Source: Faecalicatena sp.
GTDB taxonomy: Bacteria > Bacillota > Clostridia > Lachnospirales > Lachnospiraceae
Length of the DNA: 13,679 nucleotides
Assembly (NCBI GenBank): GCA_009774255.1
Contig: VSNK01000149.1
Coordinates: forward strand, 1-13,679
Reading direction: 5' to 3'
Both the position numbers and the translations under genes were made by a program. The first letter of the stretch is position 1, and each line of letters opens with the position of its first letter. A model generated the notes under the pieces. The model worked only from the letters and a program-made list of their open reading frames with translations, was not told the DNA's origin and made no database searches. Below, in pieces: positions 8,098 to 13,679 of the stretch.

Positions 8098-8463
8098 TCA
8101 GCCTATGATCAGATCCAGGATTTCCTTCGCAAAGGTAATAATGATCCCTCCGGCCAGTGTCAGGAACCCATTCGCTCTCTGGCTGGGGTCATGGCTCTTT
8201 AAAGACAAACCCACCTGCACGATTCCGAAACCCAGCAGGATCATTCCAATCGCACGTATCAAGGAAAAGATAAAGGTAGACAGGTTATTGATCACTGACA
8301 GCGGATCTCCGGCCGCATAAACCGTTACGCTTCCCATACAGAGCACAAAAACCATGGCTGTATATGTCGCAAACATTTTTCTTTGTCTGCAACTCATTGG
8401 CATGGGTACTGTTTTCTTTTGATTCTGGCTATTATATTTTTTTCTCATGTTATAAAATTTCAT
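8098..8463 (-). CDS. Maff2-family small membrane protein (pilin-like)
   Basis: A 121-residue protein. A basic N-terminus is followed by a signal-peptide-like segment (YTAMVFVLCMGSVTVYAAG) with a plausible cleavage after Ala-Ala, then two hydrophobic helices (INNLSTFIFSLIRAIGMILL and LTLAGGIIITFAKEIL). This is the layout of Maff2 proteins and of VirB2-type pilins, so a pilus or channel-lining role is inferred. ATG at 8463 is chosen because GGAGG lies 7 bases upstream. An earlier ATG at 8481 overlaps the virD4 stop as ATGA and would add six residues, but has no clear ribosome site. The close link with virD4 suggests coupled translation, which would depend on intron splicing. Confidence 0.85.
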   Translation of the reverse strand: MKFYNMRKKYNSQNQKKTVPMPMSCRQRKMFATYTAMVFVLCMGSVTVYAAGDPLSVINNLSTFIFSLIRAIGMILLGFGIVQVGLSLKSHDPSQRANGFLTLAGGIIITFAKEILDLIIG

Positions 8464-8477
8464 CCACATTCCTCCAT

Positions 8478-8807
8478 TCAAAAAGGCTCTCCGGCAATAT
8501 CTTCACCTGAGAGCAGTTCATAGTCTTCATATCGTTTTTCATCAAATGCCGGTACATCATGTGCCAGCGGTGCTTCCGCGTAATCATAAGGTGGATATCC
8601 TCCATCCTCTGTGTATTTGATATTCGGATGTTTCAATAGATCGTACTTCCGATCCATGACGGCATGCTCGCCACGAACAAATAAAAGGGCGTAGTCGTTA
8701 TCCAACATTCGGACTTCATCAGGCATCAATAATTCTCGTCCACTCTGCTGAAAATTAGTGGAATAACTACCTGATTTTCCTTTTGTTTGGCCATAGGTAT
8801 TGGTGTC
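8478..8807 (-). CDS. virD4: VirD4/TraG coupling protein, exon 2 (C-terminal 109 residues)
   Basis: The last part of the T4SS coupling ATPase, cut from exon 1 (11356-12759) by the group II intron. It opens with DTNTYGQTKGKSGSYSTNF, which normally continues directly from the GKETI that ends exon 1, and has the family's SGRELLMPDEVRML motif. The C-terminus is acidic (Asp/Glu/Tyr-rich), typical of VirD4/TraG tails that contact substrate proteins. The reading frame is complete to TGA at 8480-8478. The open frame extends upstream into the intron's 3' end (ATG at 8888), but that part is intron domain V and VI, not VirD4. Confidence 0.93.
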   Translation of the reverse strand, partial: DTNTYGQTKGKSGSYSTNFQQSGRELLMPDEVRMLDNDYALLFVRGEHAVMDRKYDLLKHPNIKYTEDGGYPPYDYAEAPLAHDVPAFDEKRYEDYELLSGEDIAGEPF

Positions 8808-8873
8808 ATGAGGTAAGCGCCTCGTGGACGCTCCCTCCCGAACCGTGCGGGCACCTCTCGATGCACACGGCTC
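8808..8873 (-). ncRNA. Group II intron domains V and VI (catalytic core and branch point)
   Basis: Domain V is 34 nt (8873-8840). GAGCCGU pairs with ACGGUUC, an AGC triad sits at positions 2-4, there is a two-base bulge (CC), and a five-pair upper stem is capped by a GAGA tetraloop of the GNRA type. Domain VI (8839-8808) pairs GAGG with CCUC and GAGCG with CGCUU. It leaves a bulged A at 8814, the expected branch point, seven bases from the 3' end (A-CCUC-AU). The folding was done by hand. Confidence 0.93.
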
Positions 8874-8897
8874 TCCATATGCCATCAACTAACAAAA

Positions 8898-10724
8898 TCA
8901 GTCTTTTCCGTGTATCTCACGGTGGCACGCCGGGCATACTGCCAGCGTTTTCCTATGGTTCTTTAACATAACTTTTTCCCACTCATATTTACCGCTAAGG
9001 CTTTTCAGCCGTTTCACCTGATGAATCTCCACGTCATTTGTGTACTGTCCGCAGAGTTCACAGGTTTTGGAGCGCAGTTTTGCCGCTATGCGGTTCGGTT
9101 TATCATACCGCTTATAGGCGGGCAGGATATCTGCCTGCGGCACATTAGGCTTGTCCTTGCGGATAAAAGGCCCTCTGTAAAATACGCTCTCCTTCATACC
9201 GCCTTTTGTCTTATAAATGACTGTAAACCGTCCATTTCTGAAATATCTCTTTTTGATTTTTCTGGTCTTTGTGCGGTATTTATTTGCGAATGTTTTCAAC
9301 ATACTATAATGCATTAAACTCGCATACTTGCTCATTGCGCATACATTACATGCCAGTGAGTAATAGTTGTACAAACCTCTGATTTCAGAGTTGTACTTTG
9401 ACAGGATTTCGATATCCTTACGGTTAATGAGCTGTGGTCTGTGAATGGCTTTCCAATGCTCTTTTTGTGTAACTTTGTCCTTCTTGATACGGATTGCGCC
9501 ATACTCCAACAGTTTTGATTCCCATTTTTCATGCGGCATGTATAACTTTACTGCGCCGCTGTACCCCTTCACTTTCCTGCCTTGGCGTTTTGTGATTTCC
9601 CGGCTCTTTGAAATAGAGATATCATAGCCGAGGAATCTCGCCCGGTCAGTAGCATAGGTGATTTTGGTTTTCTCCACTGACAGCGTAAGGTTTAATTTTT
9701 CTTTGAGGAATACAGCAAGGTCTGCTTTTAATTCTTCCGCATCCCTTTTGCTCCCGATAATGCTTATGATAAAGTCATCCGCATAACGGACGTATTGCAG
9801 GTTTTTATAGGTTTCATCCCTGAACTGCTTAGACGGGATTTCCCTCTGTTTCTCCCGCAGTCTGCGTAATTCCCCGGCACGTTCTTTCTTTTCGGCTTCG
9901 GTAAGCGTATCCCATACTTCCCTGTTCTGGCGCATGAACTTCTGCACTTCACGGTTCCGTCTGGCGTATTCCGGGTTCACTTTACGGTTTACCCGGTTCC
10001 CTTTTATAAAGCCTTCTTTGTATTCCTCCACATACATATCCAATTCATGCAGGTAAATATTTGCCAATATGGGACTGATACCGGAACCCTGCGGAGTGCC
10101 GCAGTAAGTCCTGTTGTACTGCCATTGTTCCATATATCCGGCTTTCAGAAATTTCCACATCAATGAGATAAAAGCTTCGTCATCAATGCGCCTGCGCAGA
10201 ATATCAATGATAACATGGTGGTCGAAGCTGTCAAAACATGCCTGAATGTCACCTTCCACAAACCAGTTTGCCCCCGCAAATGTCCGCTGTATCTGTTCGA
10301 GGGCTGTATGGCAGCTCCTTTTCGGGCGGAATCCGTGGGAATAGTCGGAGAAGGTTGGCTCATAAATGCTTTCCAATATCATTCGGACTACTTCCTGCAC
10401 CAGCTTGTCATCCCCGGAAGGAATCCCAAGCGGACGCTTCTTACTGCTGTTTTTCTTTGCAATATATGTACGCCGTGCAGGTTTTGGGCGGTAAGAACGG
10501 TCTTTTAATGCGCTGATGATACGCTCTATTCTCGGACTGCTCATTCCGTCCAGTGTTTCACCATCCACACCCGGCGTCATGCTTCCCTCATTGGCGTAGA
10601 TATTTCTATATGCCAAAAGGTAAAACTCCGGGTTGTACAGGTTCCGGTAGAGCCTTTGGAACCTATACGATAAATCTTTAGACTGTTTGTTTAGGCTATT
10701 CAATACATCAGTTGGATTTCTCAT
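8898..10724 (-). CDS. ltrA: Group II intron reverse transcriptase / maturase / HNH endonuclease
   Basis: A 608-residue intron-encoded protein, close in size to LtrA (599). It helps fold and splice its own intron and drives retrohoming into intron-less alleles. The reverse transcriptase spans roughly residues 20-370: RPLGIPSGDDKLVQE (~97-111), HGFRPKRSCHTAL, GTPQGSGISPILANIYLHE (~209-227) and the catalytic YADD at 314-317. A charged insert (~245-305) lies before YADD, as in LtrA. Maturase domain X follows (~380-500; RGLYNYYSLA). The end is an HNH nuclease with CELCG, EIH, and CPACHREIH. All key residues are present, so the protein looks active. A TGAGG five bases before ATG is the likely ribosome site. 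It is encoded within intron domain IV. Confidence 0.95.
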   Translation of the reverse strand: MRNPTDVLNSLNKQSKDLSYRFQRLYRNLYNPEFYLLAYRNIYANEGSMTPGVDGETLDGMSSPRIERIISALKDRSYRPKPARRTYIAKKNSSKKRPLGIPSGDDKLVQEVVRMILESIYEPTFSDYSHGFRPKRSCHTALEQIQRTFAGANWFVEGDIQACFDSFDHHVIIDILRRRIDDEAFISLMWKFLKAGYMEQWQYNRTYCGTPQGSGISPILANIYLHELDMYVEEYKEGFIKGNRVNRKVNPEYARRNREVQKFMRQNREVWDTLTEAEKKERAGELRRLREKQREIPSKQFRDETYKNLQYVRYADDFIISIIGSKRDAEELKADLAVFLKEKLNLTLSVEKTKITYATDRARFLGYDISISKSREITKRQGRKVKGYSGAVKLYMPHEKWESKLLEYGAIRIKKDKVTQKEHWKAIHRPQLINRKDIEILSKYNSEIRGLYNYYSLACNVCAMSKYASLMHYSMLKTFANKYRTKTRKIKKRYFRNGRFTVIYKTKGGMKESVFYRGPFIRKDKPNVPQADILPAYKRYDKPNRIAAKLRSKTCELCGQYTNDVEIHQVKRLKSLSGKYEWEKVMLKNHRKTLAVCPACHREIHGKD

Positions 10725-11355
10725 GATGCCTCACGCACCTTCCTTTCTTTCTCTGTATTAAAAGCATACTGCTCCCCTTCGTCATGTGGGCGGCTCTCCC
10801 GCTTCCGTTTTTACGGCTATCCCTGTAAATCCAGAGTCCACGGGCTACTATGGGAGCTGTGTAACCATGCCCGCAAATGGGCGGGTTTAGGTCATCCCCG
10901 GTAGCGTATGCCATACATAGCGTTCCGTGTTGTCGGTAATCTTTGTAGATATGTGGCGTTCGCCGTTCAACCTAATCTAAGGCTTGCCTTGCTTCGGATA
11001 TCACACGTCTGCCGACAATCGAGCGACAGCCGCCAAAGCACCGTGCGTTCCATCTCCTTTCGCACGTAGGCCAGATACTCCCAGGCTCCGGCTACCAATC
11101 AAGCAGTTTAGCTTTCATCCTCATACACGGATTTTCATCCCCACATAAAACAGCGGTTAGAAGATTGCGCCGTTTTATGCCAGTTATAGCGTTAATAGTG
11201 GCGGCTATAACAACGACATGCTACACTCCCCAGAGGGTTTCCCCTCACGGATAAGTCGTGGAATGATAGACTATAAATTTTCACCGTCCTTTCTTTGATA
11301 TCTTTGTCTACCGCTTGCTAAAGGCGGTTTATGGCATACACCCTAACGGGCGCAC
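10725..11355 (-). ncRNA. Group II intron 5' ribozyme region (domains I-III and start of IV)
   Basis: These 631 bases hold no supported gene and correspond to the 5' catalytic part of the intron. GTGCG is the first five nt. Several stems are visible, for example ACCGCCTTTAGCAAGCGGT near 11330-11310 and GAGGGGAAACCCTC near 11240. TATAGTCT (11275-11268) is complementary to the last eight exon 1 bases AGACTATA. I could not fix EBS1, EBS2 or the domain limits by hand. A 68-codon open frame here (10914-10708) is judged a chance frame in structured RNA. Confidence 0.8.
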
Positions 11356-12759
11356 TATAGTCTCCTTTCCGAGCAGTTCGGAGATGTACTTATGGGTTTC
11401 CTTTTCGTTGCCGCCGAGGTATAAAAGTTCGTCACAATTACCGGCGAGACTTTCCCAGGAATCCTTAAAAAGCGCCTTGATCTGGCTCATGTTCTGTACT
11501 ATAATACTGCATGAAATGGAGCGTGAACGCATGGTTGCCAGAATCTTTTCAAAATCATCTGGCAGAGCGACATTTGCCCACTCATCCATAATGCAGTGCA
11601 CCGGGATTGGCAGCTTTCCACCATGGAGACGGTCTGCCACATAATACAGGGTCTGGAATAACTGGCTGTAGATCATGCCTACCAGGTAGTTCAGACTGGT
11701 ATCCGCGTCGGGAATGCAGCAGAATAATGCCACCTTCTTTTCTCCGATACTGGCAAGATCCAGTTCATCGGTACAGGTTAGATCTGCAATCTGCTTCAGG
11801 TTGAATGCCGCCAAACGGACACCAACGGAAATCAAAATACTTTTCGCTGTCTTGCCCGCCGCCTGCTTGTAAATATGGTACTGCTTAACCGCAATGCTCT
11901 CCGGTTCACGCATTTCCAGCCGCTCAAATAAAATATCCAACGGCGACTCGTAATCTTCATCTTCTTCCTTCACCTGGGCCGAAGCTAACATTTCCATGAT
12001 CATCGGGAAATTCTGTTCTTCCGGCGGTGCTTCATGTAAGAGATACATCATCAGTGCCTGTAAGAGAGCGGTCTCGCTCTTCTCCCAGAACGGATCGGAT
12101 GACTGGGAACCTTTGGGTGTGGTATTTTTGATCAGGTTACTGATCAGCCGCAGCACATCCTTGTCATCCTGCACATACTGGAACGGGTTATAGCAAAAAG
12201 ACGTATCCGGATGGATCAGGTCGAACACCCGCACCTCATACCCTTTCTTTTTCAGCAGCCCGCCTGTCTTCCGAAGGAGTTCAGCCTTGGGATCTGTGAT
12301 CACCATAGAGCAGTTACACTGCATGATATTGGGGATAGCAAAAGTTCTGGATTTTCCCGCACCGGATCCTCCGATCACTAAGATGTTCAGGTTTCTCCTG
12401 TGCTTGTAACAGTTGAGCCCGATACGGAAGTTCTGGGTCAGCAGGATATTCTGGGCATAAGGCATATCGCGGTATTTTTTACACAGCTTCCCTACATCCC
12501 CCCATTTAGCGGAGCCGTGTTCCTCCCCTCTGCGGTAATTCTTTTGGTTGGCATAGAAGATGCCGACCCCTATTCCATATAGGAGCGTACAGAGAAAAAG
12601 ACATTTCACCGTATACTCTGTGAAATGGATCCGGAAGGGCTGGTTCAATTTTTCCGTCAAGACCGGAAGGAGTTCCATCAGGTTCTTTCCTGGGCTGATG
12701 GAATCCCCAAGCAGGAGTGCCGCCCACCAGACAATGGGAAGGGCGAAAAGCCAGACCAT
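11356..12759 (-). CDS. virD4: VirD4/TraG coupling protein, exon 1 (N-terminal 468 residues)
   Basis: The coupling ATPase brings the relaxase-DNA complex to the T4SS channel. Two membrane segments lie at about 2-18 and 51-69. Walker A is GGSGAGKS at 130-137, and Walker B CIMDEW has its DE at 392-393. VITDPKAELL and ATMRSRSISCSIIVQNMSQI are family features. Exon 1 ends GKETI, and translation continues in exon 2 (8478-8807) after splicing, giving 577 residues in total, a normal length. The start is uncertain. ATG at 12759 has no clear ribosome site. A strong GGAGG lies upstream, inside the end of the DUF4314 gene, and the frame there reads ATC-CCG-GTA-AAA-CAG. An extra V-K-Q-G-G-K-S-D-W N-terminus from an unusual start is possible. 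The gap to the DUF4314 stop is 23 bases, so the genes are cotranscribed. Confidence 0.93.
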
Positions 12760-12782
12760 CCAGTCCGACTTCCCGCCCTGTT

Positions 12783-13043
12783 TTACCGGGATGGTTCCTC
12801 CCTGTGCTTTTTCTTCGCAGGCTCACTCGCCTTATGGAATTGATCCACTCCCGGGATTAGTGCCAGGCCACTTCCATTCTCCCACTTCACATGGATCTGC
12901 CCCATATCGTCTACAAAGCTCACTTTGCCTTTCATCCCTGATTCCATCTGCCTTTCTCCCACCATTGCGTCCAGACAGACGGTTGTTCCTTGTGGGTACC
13001 GCTCTCTCAATAGCTCTAATTGTCTTTTATTCACCGTATGCAT
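12783..13043 (-). CDS. DUF4314-family small protein
   Basis: An 86-residue soluble protein. It matches the DUF4314 pattern known from Firmicute ICEs and phages: RERYPQGTTVCLDAM near the start, then GKVSFVDDMGQIHVKWENGS and LALIPGVDQF, a small beta-rich fold. The end is charged (K-K-K-H-R-E-E). ATG at 13043 is chosen for an AAAGGAGG five to six bases upstream and because it agrees with the family's usual N-terminus. A second in-frame ATG at 13085 has its own GGAGGGG and would add 14 residues. Its role in transfer is unknown. It directly precedes virD4, whose probable ribosome site lies inside its last codons. Confidence 0.82.
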   Translation of the reverse strand: MHTVNKRQLELLRERYPQGTTVCLDAMVGERQMESGMKGKVSFVDDMGQIHVKWENGSGLALIPGVDQFHKASEPAKKKHREEPSR

Positions 13044-13171
13044 CGTTCCTCCTTTCTGAAAAGTGGATCTGCAGCTATAAGCCATCAGTCCCCTCCACAC
13101 TTTTATTTGTAAAAACTTCCGCCTGTTCCATTGAATCATTTGCAGATTACAACCATACACTTGGAACATTT

Positions 13172-13216
13172 CCAGCTGTGCGGCTGCATTACAATAAATG
13201 ACAGCCGCATAGCTGG
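13172..13216. promoter_or_regulatory. Long hairpin between surface-protein gene and DUF4314 gene
   Basis: CCAGCTGTGCGGCTG (13172-13186) and CAGCCGCATAGCTGG (13202-13216) pair over 15 bases with one G-U-type mismatch and a 15-base loop. In the loop CATT and AATG can pair further. It begins 29 bases after the surface-protein stop. No T run follows on the minus strand (GGAAATGTTCC), so it is not a classic intrinsic terminator. It could be an attenuator, an RNA-processing stem or a 3'-end stabiliser. Confidence 0.6.
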
Positions 13217-13244
13217 GAAAATTTAAAACTACCTTCGGGTATTC

Positions 13245-13679
13245 TTAATGACGATTCCCCTGCTTTCTGAAATGGATAATACGAGGTGTTATGAGAAGGA
13301 CTCCGGCCAAACCTGTCAGCAGGAGCCAGAACAAAAATTTCGTCCCATCTCCTGTCTTCGGTGGCTCCACAGGAGGTTTCTCTGCTTCATCCTTCATCGT
13401 CACTTTCTGAATCTCTCCTGTATTTTTCACTTCAAACCGAATATCCTCCGCTACCAGATAACCATCTGGAGCGGATTCCTCATGGAGTATGTACTCCCCA
13501 ATCGGAAGCATCTCAATATAATGAGGCTTGTCCCCAGATGTCCAGCTCTCTACCACTTTTCCGTCTTTATCATGAATCGTCAGCTTCGCTCCCGGCAGTT
13601 CTTCCCCGGCGATATCGGTCTTGGATATCTCTACCTTGGTCACGTCATCCTTCATGGTCACCTTCTGAATCTCGCCTGT
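13245..13679 (-). CDS. Cna-B/SpaA-type surface protein with PPKTGD sorting signal, 3' end
   Basis: Only the last 144 residues lie in the window; the N-terminus is past the right edge. They contain one complete prealbumin-like SpaA/Cna-B domain: VEISKTD with the candidate isopeptide Lys, LHEESAPDGY with the Glu, and FEVKNTGE with the Asn. The linker EAEKPPVEP follows, then a sorting signal PPKTGD (visible residues 106-111), a hydrophobic segment (FLFWLLLTGLAGVLLI) and a basic tail. PPKTG differs from LPXTG and resembles the (S/P)PXTG signals used by class B sortases in Clostridioides difficile. The window edge starts inside the previous domain's end, which repeats the same TGEIQKVTMKD motif. 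An adhesin or pilin that aids mating contact is the likely role. No sortase gene is visible. Confidence 0.9.
   Translation of the reverse strand, partial: TGEIQKVTMKDDVTKVEISKTDIAGEELPGAKLTIHDKDGKVVESWTSGDKPHYIEMLPIGEYILHEESAPDGYLVAEDIRFEVKNTGEIQKVTMKDEAEKPPVEPPKTGDGTKFLFWLLLTGLAGVLLITPRIIHFRKQGNRH
13390..13421 (-). repeat. Cna-B domain-end direct repeat, copy 1
   Basis: This 32-base stretch encodes TGEIQKVTMKD and is nearly identical to 13648-13679, 258 bases (86 codons) away. The pair marks the boundary between tandem SpaA/Cna-B domains. Copies differ at only a few, mostly third-codon, positions. Confidence 0.8.
13648..13679 (-). repeat. Cna-B domain-end direct repeat, copy 2
   Basis: This is the second copy of the 32-base domain-end repeat, reaching the window edge. 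It implies at least one more 86-residue domain upstream, outside the window. Confidence 0.75.

Larger units (their letters stand above)
8808..11355 (-). mobile_element. Complete group II intron inserted in virD4 (LtrA-type, IIA/ML-like)
   Basis: This is a 2548-base ribozyme and retroelement in the same orientation as virD4. The 5' end reads GTGCGCCCGTTAGGGTG, close to the Ll.LtrB-type 5' end. The 3' end is AT after a textbook domain V and VI (8808-8873). Domain IV holds an intact intron protein (8898-10724). Exon 1 ends ...AAG GAG ACT ATA and exon 2 begins GAC ACC AAT, so insertion is in phase 0 and removal restores VirD4 precisely. Unspliced RNA would end VirD4 after eight intron-encoded residues (V-R-P-L-G-C-M-P). 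All parts look functional. The class (mitochondrial-like, IIA) is inferred from the protein and 5' end. Confidence 0.95.

Noticed and set aside
8808..8888. N-terminal extension of VirD4 exon 2 starting at 8888
   Set aside because: These codons are intron domain V and VI. The in-frame opening is incidental, although low-level translation is not excluded.
10708..10914. 68-codon minus-strand frame upstream of the intron protein
   Set aside because: It lies in the structured 5' part of the intron and overlaps the start of the reverse transcriptase; no recognisable domain.
12560..13201. 213-codon open frame on the plus strand
   Set aside because: It is antisense to the start of virD4, the DUF4314 gene and the hairpin. 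No family features, no ribosome site; minus-strand genes explain this DNA.
1..13679. CRISPR arrays, tRNA or rRNA genes, toxin-antitoxin pairs
   Set aside because: I saw no regularly spaced short repeats, no tRNA cloverleaf with TTCRA arm, and no small gene pair of that kind.

Overview
The window looks like part of an integrative conjugative element (ICE, conjugative transposon) from a low-to-mid GC Firmicute, most likely a gut Clostridia of the Lachnospiraceae type. This rests on the gene families seen (PrgI, Maff2, CD1108-type cell-wall hydrolase, DUF4314, an SpaA/Cna-B surface protein with a PPKTGD sorting signal) and on strong AGGAGG ribosome binding sites. The taxon is an inference; no rRNA or core gene is present.

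Every convincing gene lies on the minus strand, so transcription runs from the right edge to the left. In that order: the 3' end of a Cna-B/SpaA surface protein (13679-13245); a long hairpin (13172-13216); a DUF4314 protein (13043-12783); the VirD4/TraG coupling ATPase in two exons (12759-11356 and 8807-8478) separated by a complete group II intron (11355-8808) that carries an LtrA-type reverse transcriptase/maturase/HNH protein; a Maff2 pilin-like protein (8463-8098); a VirB6/TrbL-like membrane protein (8055-7216); a PrgI/VirB3-like protein with an unusually long basic tail (7112-6123); the VirB4 ATPase (6130-3788); a probable attenuator or terminator hairpin (3646-3623); a coiled-coil DUF6674-like protein (3591-2803); and a membrane-anchored lysozyme plus CHAP hydrolase (2671-695). 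Genes overlap or sit close together (ATGA at virD4/Maff2, 8-bp overlap of prgI/virB4), as expected of one transfer operon.

Together they make a Gram-positive type IV secretion system. VirD4 would deliver the relaxosome, VirB4 power the channel, VirB6, PrgI and Maff2 form the membrane channel or pilus-like part, the hydrolase open the peptidoglycan, and the surface protein help cell contact. No relaxase, integrase or att site is in the window.

The standout feature is the group II intron in virD4. It sits between two codons in the sense orientation. Its ends (GTGCG at the 5' end, AT at the 3' end), a 34-nt domain V and a domain VI with a bulged A can all be read. Removing it restores one 577-residue VirD4 frame.

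The left 694 bases hold no intact gene. They contain a decayed transposase fragment on the minus strand (ISAs1/H-repeat type by motif) and a pair of perfect palindromes, and the first ~420 bases are clearly more AT-rich than the transfer module. The transfer operon therefore seems to end, or to have been cut, here.
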